Part shown: positions 22,816 through 32,206 of the stretch, piece after piece
Numbering within the stretch: the stretch's first letter is position 1
Layout of the letters: the number at the start of each line of letters is the position of its first letter
Assembly (NCBI GenBank): GCA_963747775.1
Contig: CAVVGT010000003.1
Span: forward strand, 558,001-622,000
From: JAGVSZ01 sp963747775
GTDB taxonomy: Bacteria > Pseudomonadota > Gammaproteobacteria > Burkholderiales > SG8-39
Length of the DNA: 64,000 bases
Reading direction: 5' to 3'
Notes under the pieces: generated by a model
What the model was told of the DNA's origin: nothing
Databases searched by the model: none
What the model saw: only the letters and a program-made list of their open reading frames with translations
Program-made: the position numbers and the translations under genes

Positions 22816-23720
22816 ACGACTTCACCAGCGAGTTCTGGAGTCTCTACATCGCGGTGCTGACGGTGGTCTCGATCGTCGGATGCGCCGTACTTCTCTGGGT
22901 GCAGACGACCAGGCGCGCACCGGGCGCGAAGATCGACACGACCGGCCACGTGTGGGACGAGGACCTGCAGGAGTGGAACAACCCGCTGCCGAACTGGTGG
23001 CGCTGGTTGTTCTACATCACCGTGGTGTTCTCGCTGGTCTACCTCGCGTTCTACCCGGGGCTCGGCAGCTTCAGGGGTACGCTCGGCTGGTCGCAGTCGA
23101 CGCAGTACGACGACGAGATGAAGAAGGCCGACGCGACCTACGGGCCGATCTACGCCAAGTACCAGGGAATGGACATCGAGAAGCTGGCCGCCGACAAGGA
23201 GGCGATGGCAATCGGCCAGAACCTGTACCTCAACTACTGTGCGCAGTGCCACGCCTCCGACGCGCGCGGGACCAAGGGTTTTCCCAGCCTCGCCGACGGG
23301 GACTGGCAGTGGGGCGGGGATCCCAAGACGATCGAGGAAACGATCCTCAACGGCCGTACCGCGGTCATGCCGTCACAGGGCGCCGCACTCGGTCCCGAAG
23401 GCGTGAAAGACGTCGCGCACTACGTGCTGTCGCTCTCGGGCATGACGAGCGACTCGATCCGGGTCGCGCGCGGGAAGGAGAAGTTTGCGCAGACCTGTGC
23501 CGCGTGCCACGGCCCCGACGGCAAGGGCAATCCGGCGCTCGGCGCGCCGAACCTCACCGACAAGGTCTGGCTGTACGGCGGCTCGGAGGCCGATGTCATG
23601 GCGACGATTCAGAACGGCCGTACCGGCCAGATGCCGGCATGGAAGGGGTTTCTCGGCGAACCGCGGGTGCACGTCCTGGCCGCCTACGTCTGGGGCCTCT
23701 CGAGCAAGCCGGGGAAGTAA
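22812..23720 (+). CDS. ccoP: Cytochrome c oxidase cbb3-type subunit III (diheme)
   Basis: A 302-residue diheme cytochrome c. The CcoP N-domain, with two hydrophobic spans and the conserved LQEWNNPLPNWWRWLFY, is followed by two c-type heme domains with CAQCH and CAACH. Axial methionines are expected near TAVMPSQG and GQMPAWKG. Two heme sites and the 302-residue length match the family. Confidence 0.96.
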   Translation: MNDFTSEFWSLYIAVLTVVSIVGCAVLLWVQTTRRAPGAKIDTTGHVWDEDLQEWNNPLPNWWRWLFYITVVFSLVYLAFYPGLGSFRGTLGWSQSTQYDDEMKKADATYGPIYAKYQGMDIEKLAADKEAMAIGQNLYLNYCAQCHASDARGTKGFPSLADGDWQWGGDPKTIEETILNGRTAVMPSQGAALGPEGVKDVAHYVLSLSGMTSDSIRVARGKEKFAQTCAACHGPDGKGNPALGAPNLTDKVWLYGGSEADVMATIQNGRTGQMPAWKGFLGEPRVHVLAAYVWGLSSKPGK

Positions 23721-23738
23721 GCCAGTGAGCGGGAGCAC

Positions 23739-25196
23739 ATGAACAACCCGCTCGAGGGCCAGATCGTCCGGGGCGAGTCCGTCGCCGCGGGCCGAGGGGA
23801 CCCGGCGGGCGCCGCGCAGGAGGTCGAGCAGGCACTCTACGAAGTCCGCAAGAAGATCTATCCCCGCGCCGTGCACGGGTGGTTCGCCGGCTGGCGCTGG
23901 TCGATGGTCTGGCTCACTCAGGCGATCTTCTACGGGCTGCCCTGGCTCGCGTGGAACGATCGCCAAGCAGTGCTCTTCGACCTTGCCGCACGCAAGTTCT
24001 ACATCTTCGGCGCCATCTTCTGGCCGCAGGACTTCGTCTACCTCACCGCGCTCCTCGTCATCTCGGCGCTGTCGCTGTTCCTGTTCACCGCAGTAGGCGG
24101 ACGTCTTTGGTGCGGCTACGCATGTCCGCAGACCGTCTACACGGAGATCTTCATGTGGGTCGAGCGCCGCATCGAGGGCGATCGCGGCGCACGGATGATC
24201 CTCGACCAAGGGCCGATGAGCGCGCGCAAGCTCGGCCTGAAGGCGGCCAAGCATTGCGCCTGGATTGCGATCGCGCTATGGACCGGCTTCACCTTCGTCG
24301 GATACTTCACGCCGATCAAGCTCCTCTGGGGCGAGGTCGCCGCGCTCGCCACCGGGCCCTGGGAGACGTTCTGGATCCTGTTTTACGGCTTCGCCACCTA
24401 CGGCAACGCCGGCTGGATGCGCGAGCAGGTCTGCAAGTACATGTGTCCCTACGCGCGCTTTCAAAGCGCGATGTTCGACCGGGACACGATGATCGTGACC
24501 TACGACGCGGCGCGCGGCGAGCCGCGCGGGCCGCGCTCGAAGAAGGCCGACCCGAAGGCGCTCGGCGTCGGCGACTGCGTGAGCTGCGGACTGTGCGTCC
24601 AGGTTTGCCCGACCGGCATCGACATCCGCCAGGGACTGCAGTACGAATGCATCGGCTGCGCCGCGTGCATCGACGCCTGCAACCAGGTGATGGACAAGTT
24701 TGGCTATCCGGCCGGCCTCATCCGCTACTCGACCGAAAACGCGCTCGCGCGCGGGTGGAATTTTCGCACCATGGTCCGCCGCGTCTTGCGCGCGCGCATG
24801 CTCGTGTACGCCGGTATCCTCGGCGCGGTCACCGTGGCCCTGCTCGTGGCGCTCTACGCCCGCGTGCCGCTGAAGGTGGACATCGTGCGCGACCGCGCGA
24901 GCCTCGGGCGGGAGGCCGAAGGCGGGCGGATCGAGAACGTCTACCGCATCCAGTTGATGAATACGCAGGAGATCGCGCACACGTACCGGATCTCGGCGAG
25001 CGGTCTGCCCGGCGCCGTCGTCGCGAGCGAGACGGAGGTCGAGGTCCCCGCAGCCACGACCCGGCAGGTGCCGCTGCGCATCCAGATCGAACCCGGCGCC
25101 ACCCCGAAGGGCTCGCACCGGATCGCGGTCGAGGTGAAAGCCGCCGATGACGAGCGCATCGTCGCGCGCGAACAAGCCGTGTTCCTGGTTCACTGA
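23739..25196 (+). CDS. ccoG: Cytochrome c oxidase accessory protein CcoG (polyferredoxin-like)
   Basis: A 485-residue membrane protein of the CcoG/RdxA/FixG family, implicated in copper reduction during cbb3 assembly. Several spans precede GRLWCGYACPQTVYTEIF and CKYMCPYARFQSAMFD. Two [4Fe-4S] motifs follow: CVSCGLCVQVCP and CIGCAACIDAC. After another span comes a periplasmic immunoglobulin-like domain from about residue 380. It lies 18 bases after ccoP, and fixH follows with a 1-base gap. Confidence 0.95.
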   Translation: MNNPLEGQIVRGESVAAGRGDPAGAAQEVEQALYEVRKKIYPRAVHGWFAGWRWSMVWLTQAIFYGLPWLAWNDRQAVLFDLAARKFYIFGAIFWPQDFVYLTALLVISALSLFLFTAVGGRLWCGYACPQTVYTEIFMWVERRIEGDRGARMILDQGPMSARKLGLKAAKHCAWIAIALWTGFTFVGYFTPIKLLWGEVAALATGPWETFWILFYGFATYGNAGWMREQVCKYMCPYARFQSAMFDRDTMIVTYDAARGEPRGPRSKKADPKALGVGDCVSCGLCVQVCPTGIDIRQGLQYECIGCAACIDACNQVMDKFGYPAGLIRYSTENALARGWNFRTMVRRVLRARMLVYAGILGAVTVALLVALYARVPLKVDIVRDRASLGREAEGGRIENVYRIQLMNTQEIAHTYRISASGLPGAVVASETEVEVPAATTRQVPLRIQIEPGATPKGSHRIAVEVKAADDERIVAREQAVFLVH

Positions 25197-25197
25197 G

Positions 25198-25698
25198 ATG
25201 CGCGGCCCCGTGCACCCGTGGTATCGCGATCGCTGGCCGTGGCTGCTGATCATTCCGCCGGCGGCGGCGGTCGCGATGGGAATCGTCATGGTGACGCTCG
25301 CCCTGCGGAGCGACGATGGCCTGGTCTTCGACGACTATTACAAGCGCGGGCTGGCGATCAACCAGGTGCTCGATCGGGAAGCGCGTGCGGCGCAGCTTGA
25401 CCTCCAGGCGACCCTCTCGTTCAATCCGCAGGGCGACCGGGTGCGGGTGACGCTCTCGGAGGGCGCATCCGGCGCGTCGCGGCCGACCTTGCGGCTCGTG
25501 CACCCGACCCGGGCCGGACGGGATCAGGCCGTGGCGCTCGCCTCCGGCGCCGGGGGGCTCCTCGAGGGCGCCCTTGAGCCGGTGTCACCCGGGACTTGGG
25601 GTCTGGTGCTCGAGGATGCCGGCGGGTTGTGGCGCCTCGCGGGCGAATGGCATACCGCGGATCGGCAAGTGATCCTGCGCGCCCCGCACCGGGAATAG
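25198..25698 (+). CDS. ccoH: FixH/CcoH family cbb3 assembly protein
   Basis: A 166-residue single-span protein with an N-terminal WYRDRWPWLLIIPPAAAVAM helix and the FixH hallmark DDYYKRGLAINQVLDRE, followed by a periplasmic beta-rich domain. FixH/CcoH remains associated with the assembled oxidase. Start ATG 25198 follows the ccoG stop by 1 base; an earlier in-frame start lies inside ccoG and is unlikely. Confidence 0.9.
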   Translation: MRGPVHPWYRDRWPWLLIIPPAAAVAMGIVMVTLALRSDDGLVFDDYYKRGLAINQVLDREARAAQLDLQATLSFNPQGDRVRVTLSEGASGASRPTLRLVHPTRAGRDQAVALASGAGGLLEGALEPVSPGTWGLVLEDAGGLWRLAGEWHTADRQVILRAPHRE

Positions 25699-25714
25699 CG
25701 AGGGAGGAGGAGGG

Positions 25715-26005
25715 ATGTCAAACGGAAAGCGGCTCATGTACATCCTCTGGCCGGCGTTCATCGTGGCCGGGATCGCCGAAGGGGTGTTCTTCACGCTCTT
25801 CGATCCTACGGACCTGCGGCTCTTCGATCGCGAGATCGGTCTCAGCCGGACCGCGATCTACTCGATCGGCTTTTTCGCGTTCTGGATCTTTGCGGCCGGC
25901 TCGAGCGCGCTGACGTGCTTCTTCCAGCGCTCGAGCGCGGACCTCAACCGTCCGCCGGCCCAGCCGTTTGACGGGACGCAAGATTCGCCTGGCGCCCGGG
26001 CGTAA
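25715..26005 (+). CDS. Small two-span membrane protein of unknown function in the cco cluster
   Basis: A 96-residue protein with two clear hydrophobic segments (residues 8-27, YILWPAFIVAGIAEGVFFTL, and 47-67, IYSIGFFAFWIFAAGSSALT) and a Pro/Ala-rich tail. GAGGAGGAGGG precedes the ATG. It lies 16 bases after fixH, in the same direction, so it is likely the last gene of the assembly operon. Its function is not known to me; it may be an accessory or assembly factor for cbb3 oxidase, on context only. Confidence 0.75.
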   Translation: MSNGKRLMYILWPAFIVAGIAEGVFFTLFDPTDLRLFDREIGLSRTAIYSIGFFAFWIFAAGSSALTCFFQRSSADLNRPPAQPFDGTQDSPGARA

Positions 26006-26034
26006 ACTGGGAACAGGATCTCAAGGAGGTGAGC

Positions 26035-26478
26035 ATGTTCAAACAAATCCTGATCCCGACCGACGGATCCGCGCTCGCGCGCAAGGCGGTCAAGGCGGGT
26101 ATTGCGCTCGCCAAAGACCTGAACGCCAAGGTGACGGGCTATTACGCTCTCGAGGCGTTTCAGCCGTACGTCTATGGGGATGGTTATGTCATCGACACCG
26201 CGACCATCAAGAGCTTCGAAGAGCGCGCCCGAGAGGCGGGCCAGAAGTTCCTGGCCGAAGTGGAGAAGTCGGCCAAGGCCGCCGGCGTAAGCTGCGAAAC
26301 CGTGATGACCAAGCCCTCGACGGCTTACCAGGGCATCATCGACGCGGCGAAGCGCAAGAAGTGCGATGTGATTTTCATGGCCTCGCACGGCCGCGGCGAA
26401 CTGGCTTCGCTGATCCTCGGCAGCGTGACGCAGAAAGTACTCGCGCACTCCAAAGTGCCGGTGCTCGTCTACCGTTGA
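26035..26478 (+). CDS. Universal stress protein (UspA family)
   Basis: A 147-residue UspA-fold protein. It starts FKQILIPTDGSALARKAV, with the usual Asp in the first strand loop, and ends with the ATP-binding-type motif SHGRGELASLILGSVTQKV. AAGGAGG (26023-26029) sits 5 bases before ATG 26035, so this start is preferred to GTG 26029. UspA genes are often found in FNR/anaerobic clusters; fnr is next, convergent. Confidence 0.9.
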   Translation: MFKQILIPTDGSALARKAVKAGIALAKDLNAKVTGYYALEAFQPYVYGDGYVIDTATIKSFEERAREAGQKFLAEVEKSAKAAGVSCETVMTKPSTAYQGIIDAAKRKKCDVIFMASHGRGELASLILGSVTQKVLAHSKVPVLVYR

Positions 26479-26499
26479 GCGCGGGGCCCGGACCCGGCG

Positions 26500-27246
26500 C
26501 TACGCCTCGCGATGGTCGAGGAGGTGCTTGAGGCCGTCCGTGTCGAGAATCCGGATGTGCTTTTGTTGCACCGCGATCAGCCCCTGCTCCTGGAACTTCG
26601 AAAAGATCCGGCTGACCGTTTCGAGCTTGAGCCCGAGATAGCTGCCGATCTCCTCCCGCGTCATCCGGAGATGGAACTCCGACGGCGAGTAGCCGCGCGC
26701 GACAAAGCGTTGCGAGAGGTTGATCAGGAAAGCCGCCAGGCGCTCCTCGGCACGCATCGTGCCCAGGAGCATCATCACCCCCTGGTCGCGCACGATCTCG
26801 CGGCTCATCACCTTGTGGAACTGATGCTGGAGGTTGCGCACCTCGCGCGACACCTCTTCCAGCCGCGAGAACGGGATCACGCACACCTCGCCGTCCTCGA
26901 GCGCGTGGGCGTTGCAGGTGTGCGCCTCGGTGCCGATGCCGTCGAGTCCGAGAATATCCCCGGGCATGTGGAACCCGGTCACTTGGTCCCGCCCGTCCTC
27001 GAGGATCACGTTGCTCTTGAAAAACCCGGTCCGCACGGCGTACAGCGAATTGAATCCGTCGCCGGCCCGATACAGGTTCTCGCCGCGCTTGACGCGCCGC
27101 CGCGTGTACACCAGCTGGTCGAGATGCTCGATCTCCTCGCGCGAGAGGCCCATCGGCAGGCACAGCTCGCGCAGGCTGCAGCTCGAACAGACCGTCTTCA
27201 GCTGGTGGATGTTTATGACTTTGCTGGTCGCAGGCTGGGGTTCCAT
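26500..27246 (-). CDS. fnr: Crp/Fnr family oxygen-sensing regulator FNR
   Basis: A 248-residue global regulator of low-oxygen metabolism. The N-terminal cluster CSSCSLRELC plus a later Cys (HTCNAHALEDGE) supply the four ligands of an oxygen-labile [4Fe-4S] cluster. A cNMP-type barrel and dimerisation helix follow, then a helix-turn-helix with recognition helix LKLETVSRIFSKFQ; its E-T-V-S-R matches FNR proteins that read TTGAT. Start ATG 27246 is chosen because the FNR box at 27268-27281 would otherwise lie inside the gene. The gene diverges from hemN, and the shared box suggests autoregulation. Confidence 0.95.
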   Translation of the reverse strand: MEPQPATSKVINIHQLKTVCSSCSLRELCLPMGLSREEIEHLDQLVYTRRRVKRGENLYRAGDGFNSLYAVRTGFFKSNVILEDGRDQVTGFHMPGDILGLDGIGTEAHTCNAHALEDGEVCVIPFSRLEEVSREVRNLQHQFHKVMSREIVRDQGVMMLLGTMRAEERLAAFLINLSQRFVARGYSPSEFHLRMTREEIGSYLGLKLETVSRIFSKFQEQGLIAVQQKHIRILDTDGLKHLLDHREA

Positions 27247-27267
27247 TGATCGCAGCTCCAAGGACCG

Positions 27268-27281
27268 TTGATCCAGGTCAA
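27268..27281. promoter_or_regulatory. FNR box between divergent fnr and hemN
   Basis: TTGATCCAGGTCAA matches the FNR consensus with one half-site exact. Its centre at 27274.5 would place a hemN start near 27316, just before a GGGGAG ribosome site and GTG 27331. It also lies 22 bases upstream of the fnr ATG, where it could repress fnr. Confidence 0.8.
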
Positions 27282-27330
27282 CATGCATCCAGTGCAGGGA
27301 TCCAGACTCCCCTCACAGGGGAGTTTACCA

Positions 27331-28719
27331 GTGAATCAGACTGACCTCGTCATCGATCCGGAGCTCCTGCGCCGCTTCGACCGACCCGGACCCCGCTACA
27401 CCTCTTACCCCACGGCGGACCGGTTCGTCGAGGCCTTCGACGCTGCGGCCTATCGTCGGGCGCTGGAGCGCCGGCGCGATGGCGCGAGTTCGCGACCGCT
27501 CTCGCTGTACGTGCACCTGCCGTTTTGCAGCTCGATCTGCTACTACTGCGGCTGCAACAAGGTCATTACCCGGGATCACGGACGGTCGGCCAAGTACCTC
27601 CGCTACCTCGAGCGCGAGCTCGACCTCGTGACTGAAGTGATCGGGACGGGGCAGCGCCTCGAGCAGCTCCATTGGGGTGGCGGCACGCCGACCTTCCTCA
27701 GTCCGCTGGAGTTGCGCGACCTGATGGGGATCATCCGCGATCATTTCGTCCTCGCGGAGGACGGCGAGTATTCGATCGAGGTCGACCCGCGCAGCGCCGA
27801 CCCGCTCACGATCGCGCTGCTCGGCGAGCTCGGCTTCAACCGGCTCTCGGTCGGCGTCCAAGACTTCGACCCGGACGTGCAGCGCGCGGTGAACCGAATC
27901 CAGAGCTACGAGCTCACCGCCGATGTGATTGAGGCGGCGCGCGCGAGCGGGTTCAAGTCGGTGAATCTGGACCTGATCTACGGTTTGCCGCACCAGACCA
28001 TGGAGAGGTTCGGTCAGACGCTGTTCAAGGTGTTGCACATCAACCCGAGCCGGATCGCGCTGTACAACTACGCACACCTGCCGACGGTGTTTAAGCCCCA
28101 GCGGCGCATCAACGAGGCGGACCTGCCGTCGGCCGCGACGCGGCTCGACTTGATGACGCTCGCGATCCGCAGCTTCACGCGCGCCGGCTACCAGTACATC
28201 GGGATGGATCACTTCGCCCGGCCCGACGACGATCTCGCGCAGGCGCAGCGCATCGGCCACTTGCACCGCAACTTCCAGGGCTACTCCACGCGCGCCGAAT
28301 GCGATCTCGTCGCGATCGGGATCTCGGCGATCGGCGCGGTGGGCCCGGCCTACGTCCAGAACGCCAAGACGCTGGATGAGTACTACGATCGGCTCGACCA
28401 GCACGAGTTTCCGGTGCTGCGCGGCATCGAGCTGTCCGCCGACGACCTGGTGCGACGCGCCGTGATCATGGCGCTGATGTGCCAGTTCGAAGTGTCGATG
28501 GAGTCGATCGGCATCGCGTACCTGATCGATTTCGGTCGCTACTTCGCAGAGGAGCTCGCGGAGCTGCGCGAGCTCCAGGCGATGGGTCTGCTCGAGATCG
28601 ACAAGGAGTGGATCACGGTAACGCCGCGCGGCCGTCTCCTCGTGCGGGCGATCTGCATGGTGTTCGACCGGTATCTCCGCGAGACGCAGAGCCGTGCGCG
28701 CTATTCCAAGGTAATCTGA
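27331..28719 (+). CDS. hemN: Oxygen-independent coproporphyrinogen III oxidase
   Basis: A radical-SAM enzyme that decarboxylates coproporphyrinogen III to protoporphyrinogen IX without oxygen, supplying heme when oxygen is scarce. The cluster motif is CSSICYYCGCNK, with the HemN N-terminus RFDRPGPRYTSYPTADRF. GGGTPTFLS and YGLPHQT are further family motifs. The frame is open to 27268, but the FNR box occupies 27268-27281 and AGGGGAG (27317-27323) sits 7 bases before GTG 27331, giving a family-typical 462 residues. Confidence 0.93.
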   Translation: MNQTDLVIDPELLRRFDRPGPRYTSYPTADRFVEAFDAAAYRRALERRRDGASSRPLSLYVHLPFCSSICYYCGCNKVITRDHGRSAKYLRYLERELDLVTEVIGTGQRLEQLHWGGGTPTFLSPLELRDLMGIIRDHFVLAEDGEYSIEVDPRSADPLTIALLGELGFNRLSVGVQDFDPDVQRAVNRIQSYELTADVIEAARASGFKSVNLDLIYGLPHQTMERFGQTLFKVLHINPSRIALYNYAHLPTVFKPQRRINEADLPSAATRLDLMTLAIRSFTRAGYQYIGMDHFARPDDDLAQAQRIGHLHRNFQGYSTRAECDLVAIGISAIGAVGPAYVQNAKTLDEYYDRLDQHEFPVLRGIELSADDLVRRAVIMALMCQFEVSMESIGIAYLIDFGRYFAEELAELRELQAMGLLEIDKEWITVTPRGRLLVRAICMVFDRYLRETQSRARYSKVI

Positions 28720-28788
28720 CCGTCTCGGGCGCGCCAAGCGCCCCGCGGCCCGCCTCGATGCGGGTCGCACGGCACCCGGAGCCAGGCA

Positions 28789-29535
28789 TTGACTGAGATC
28801 GCGGCGAGCGCATTCCTCGTCGGGCTGCTCGGCGGCGTGCATTGCGTCGCCATGTGCGGCGGCATCGTCGGCGCGCTGAACTTGCATCGCCGCGCCGTCG
28901 ATCCGTTGCGGCTCGAGCCGGGCGGGGTGGCGGTCGCCGCCCTCTCCACGCAAGCGCCGTTGCACCTTTCATACAGCATTGGCCGCATCGCAAGCTATGC
29001 CGCCGCAGGCGCGATCGCGGGCGGGGTCGGCGGGACCGCGGCGCTGCTCGACTCCGTTCTACCCGCGCAGATCGTGCTTGCGATCGCGGCGAACGGCCTG
29101 GTCGTGCTGCTCGGCCTCTACCTCGCCGGGCTCGGCCGCTCAGTGGCCGGCCTTGAGCGCCTGGGCACCGCGCTCTGGCGCAAGGTCTCGCCGCTCGGCC
29201 GTCGGTGGCTTCCGGTCGACACCGTTCCGCGGGCGCTCGGCGTGGGCGCGGTTTGGGGTTGGCTGCCGTGCGGGCTGGTCTACAGCGTTCTCGCGCTGGC
29301 GCTGGTGAGCGGCAGTGCGACCCGGGGGGCACTCGTGATGCTGGCGTTCGGCCTGGGGACGCTGCCGAATCTCCTGGCCGCCGGACTGGCCGTCGGCACG
29401 TTGCGGGCGGCGCTCGGCCGTCGCGGCATACGCCTTGCCGCCGGGCTCGCCGTCGCGGCGCTCGGGCTCTTCGGGGCGTTGCGCACGCCGGGCCTGATCG
29501 AGCACGTCAAGCAGGGGATCGCCTGCCTCGGCTGA
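28789..29535 (+). CDS. Sulfite-exporter TauE/SafE-type (DsbD_2 domain) membrane protein
   Basis: A 248-residue polytopic protein with about six spans. Two conserved metal- or thiol-type motifs are seen: CVAMCGGIVGAL near residue 20 and WLPCGLVYSVLALAL near 165. These mark the DsbD-like group often found beside cbb3 oxidase and copper genes, where a role in copper or thiol delivery has been proposed. Start is TTG 28789 with no strong ribosome site, so the start is uncertain. Its position between hemN and copA fits an oxidase-maturation role, but substrate and direction are unknown. Confidence 0.75.
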   Translation: MTEIAASAFLVGLLGGVHCVAMCGGIVGALNLHRRAVDPLRLEPGGVAVAALSTQAPLHLSYSIGRIASYAAAGAIAGGVGGTAALLDSVLPAQIVLAIAANGLVVLLGLYLAGLGRSVAGLERLGTALWRKVSPLGRRWLPVDTVPRALGVGAVWGWLPCGLVYSVLALALVSGSATRGALVMLAFGLGTLPNLLAAGLAVGTLRAALGRRGIRLAAGLAVAALGLFGALRTPGLIEHVKQGIACLG

Positions 29536-29597
29536 TCGAGCCCGACCCGGGCCCCACGTTAAGATACGGGGGAACCGCAGATCCTCTAGGAGGCAAC

Positions 29598-30032
29598 GTG
29601 CTGAAAATCCTGCTTACCGTGGACGGCTCGGAGAGCGCCGTGCGGGCCACGCGCAAGCTCGTCGAGAGTGCCGCCGCATACAAGGAACCCCCGCAGGTCG
29701 AGCTGGTGACGGTGCATCTGCCGGTGCCTCCGATCGGGGGCTTTTCCGGCGTGGTGATCTCGCACGAGATGATCGAGCAACACTACCGGGAAGAGGGCGA
29801 GAAGGCGCTCGCCCCGAGCAAGCAGATCCTCGATCAGGCGAAGATCCGCTACACGCCCCACATCCTCGTCGGCGACATCGCACAGTCGATCGTCGAGCAC
29901 GCGGACAAGTCGCGTTGCGACTTGATCTACATGGGCACACGGGGGATGGGCGCGGTGTCGAACATGCTGCTGGGGTCGATCGCCACGAAGGTCCTCCACC
30001 TTACCCGCGTGCCGATCGTGCTGATCCACTGA
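29598..30032 (+). CDS. Universal stress protein (UspA family)
   Basis: A 144-residue UspA-fold protein beginning MLKILLTVDGSESAVRATRK and ending in MGTRGMGAVSNMLLGSIATK, the nucleotide-binding-type loop. TAGGAGG lies just before GTG 29598. Its stop overlaps the copA ATG by one base. It is distinct from the Usp at 26035. Confidence 0.9.
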   Translation: MLKILLTVDGSESAVRATRKLVESAAAYKEPPQVELVTVHLPVPPIGGFSGVVISHEMIEQHYREEGEKALAPSKQILDQAKIRYTPHILVGDIAQSIVEHADKSRCDLIYMGTRGMGAVSNMLLGSIATKVLHLTRVPIVLIH

Positions 30033-32206
30033 TGAACGCACCGGCCGCGACGCAGCTCGTCGAGCTCGAGCTCGAGGGCATGACCTGCGCCGCATGCGCG
30101 TCCCGGATCGAGCGCACGTTGAACCGGCTCGACGGCGTCGAGGCGAGCGTCAACTTTGCCACCGAGACTGCCCAGGTCGCGTTCCGGCCGGGCGCCGCCA
30201 GCGTCGATTCGCTGATCGCGACGGTGGAGCGCGCGGGGTATGGCGCGCATCTGCACGAGACGGGCACGGTGACCGATCACGAGGCCGACCGCCGCGCCGC
30301 GTTCCGGCAGTTCCTGGTCGCTGCGGCGTTCACCGCACCGTTCCTCGCCGATATGGCGTGGATGTTCACCGGCGCGGCCCATCACCTGCTGCCGCCCTGG
30401 TTGCAGCTCGCACTCGCCACCCCGGTGCAGTTCGTGAGCGGCGCGCGCTTCTATCGCGGCGCCTGGCACGCGCTGCGAGGCGGCGCGGCCAACATGGACG
30501 TCCTCGTCGCCCTCGGGACCACGATGGCCTATGCGTTCAGCGCCGTCGTGACGCTGTGGGACCTCGATCAGCACGTGTATTTCGAGGCGGGCGCGGTCGT
30601 GATCACGCTGGTCATCCTCGGCAAGTGGCTCGAGGCGCGCGCGAAGGCGCGCACTTCGGCGGCGCTGCAGTCGCTCGCGCGTCTCCAGCCGCGCGTGGCG
30701 TGGCTGGAGACGCCGGCGGGTCTGAAGGAAGTGTCCGTGGAGCAGCTCCAGCGCGGCGACGTGTTCGTCGTGCGCCCCGGCGACAGCGTGCCGGTCGACG
30801 GCGAAGTGCTGGACGGCGGCTCCAGCGTGGACGAGTCGATGCTCACAGGCGAGAGCATGCCGGTGGCGAAGGCCGCTGGGGCGAAAGTGTTCGCGGCGAC
30901 GGTCAACGGCACGGGGTTGCTCAAGTGCCGGGCGACCGGCACCGGGCGCGAGACGGTGCTCGCCGGGATCATCCGGCTCGTGGCGCTCGCGCAAGGCTCC
31001 AAGGCACCAGTCCAGGCCCTCGCGGATCGGGTTTCGGCGGTGTTTGTGCCCGTGGTCGTGACCCTTGCGGTCGCTACGCTCGCGGTCTGGCTCTTCGTCG
31101 GCTCGGTCGAGCTGGCGCTGGTACGCGCGGTCGCGGTGCTCGTCATCGCCTGTCCGTGCGCGCTCGGCCTGGCGACGCCGACGGCGCTCATGGTCGGGAT
31201 TGGCCGCGCCGCGAAGGCCGGCATTCTCATCCGGAACGCGACGGCGCTCGAGCGTGCGGGTGCGATGACCACGCTGCTGCTCGACAAGACCGGCACGCTG
31301 ACCGAAGGCAAACCCGGGGTGACGCGGATCGTGCCCGCGCCGAGCGTGACCGAGAACGACGTGCTGCGCGTCGCGGCCGCGCTCGAGCGCGGGTCGGAGC
31401 ATCCAATCGCCCGCGCCGTTCGTGAGCGCGCGGCCGCCGCCGGGATCGAGTCGGCGCTGCCGGGCGAGTTTCATGCGGCCTCCGGAAAAGGCGTCGCCGG
31501 CGTGGTGGAGGGCGTGCCGGCGCGGCTCGGCACGCCGGAGTTCGTTGCCGAGATCGGTGTGCCGGTGGACGCCGCGGAAGTGGCGGGCTTCCGGCGCGCG
31601 GGCGAGACGGTCGTCGTCGTTGCGGCCGGGGGACGGCTGCTCGGATTCATCATCGTGGCCGATCGCCTGCGCGCGACCTCCAGGGAGGCGATCGCACGGC
31701 TGCACGCGCTGGGCGTCAAGCTGGTGATGATCTCCGGCGATCACGAGGCGACGGCGCGCGCGGTGGCGGAGCAGGCGGGCATCGATTCGTTTAAGGCGGG
31801 CGTGCTGCCGGCCGCGAAGGCGGCCGAGGTGGCCGCGCGCCGTCGGGCGGGCGAAGTGGTCGGCATGGCGGGCGACGGCATCAACGATGCGCCGGCGCTG
31901 GCGGCCGCCGACGTGAGCTTCACTCTCGCGGGCGGTACCGGTGTGGCGATCGACACGGCGGATGTCACGTTGATGCGCGACGATCTGCGAGCGCTTGCCG
32001 ATGCGATCGACCTCTCGCGGCGCACGGTGGCGAAGGTGCGGCAGAACCTGTTCTTCGCGTTCGTCTACAACGTGCTCGGGATCCCGCTGGCGGCGCTCGG
32101 ATGGCTGAGCCCGGTCATTGCCGGCGCGGCGATGGCATTCTCGTCGGTGTCGGTGGTCAGCAACTCGCTGCTCCTCGGGCGCTGGCGTCCAACAATCCGG
32201 AGATGA
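30032..32206 (+). CDS. copA: Copper-exporting P1B-type ATPase
   Basis: A 724-residue copper pump. A single N-terminal HMA domain has GMTCAACASRIE. Eight spans are expected, with the CPC motif near residue 374 (IACPCALGLATPTALM). The phosphorylated Asp is near 418 (LDKTGTLTEGKPG), the P1B-type HP motif is GSEHPIARAV, and the hinge is GDGINDAPAL. The frame is open upstream into the usp gene, but ATG 30032 gives the standard start. A copper chaperone gene follows with an ATGA overlap. It may export copper or supply cbb3 oxidase. Confidence 0.95.
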   Translation: MNAPAATQLVELELEGMTCAACASRIERTLNRLDGVEASVNFATETAQVAFRPGAASVDSLIATVERAGYGAHLHETGTVTDHEADRRAAFRQFLVAAAFTAPFLADMAWMFTGAAHHLLPPWLQLALATPVQFVSGARFYRGAWHALRGGAANMDVLVALGTTMAYAFSAVVTLWDLDQHVYFEAGAVVITLVILGKWLEARAKARTSAALQSLARLQPRVAWLETPAGLKEVSVEQLQRGDVFVVRPGDSVPVDGEVLDGGSSVDESMLTGESMPVAKAAGAKVFAATVNGTGLLKCRATGTGRETVLAGIIRLVALAQGSKAPVQALADRVSAVFVPVVVTLAVATLAVWLFVGSVELALVRAVAVLVIACPCALGLATPTALMVGIGRAAKAGILIRNATALERAGAMTTLLLDKTGTLTEGKPGVTRIVPAPSVTENDVLRVAAALERGSEHPIARAVRERAAAAGIESALPGEFHAASGKGVAGVVEGVPARLGTPEFVAEIGVPVDAAEVAGFRRAGETVVVVAAGGRLLGFIIVADRLRATSREAIARLHALGVKLVMISGDHEATARAVAEQAGIDSFKAGVLPAAKAAEVAARRRAGEVVGMAGDGINDAPALAAADVSFTLAGGTGVAIDTADVTLMRDDLRALADAIDLSRRTVAKVRQNLFFAFVYNVLGIPLAALGWLSPVIAGAAMAFSSVSVVSNSLLLGRWRPTIRR

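Noticed and set aside
29927..31744. 605-residue minus-strand open frame opposite copA
   Set aside because: Antisense to copA and no recognisable domain.
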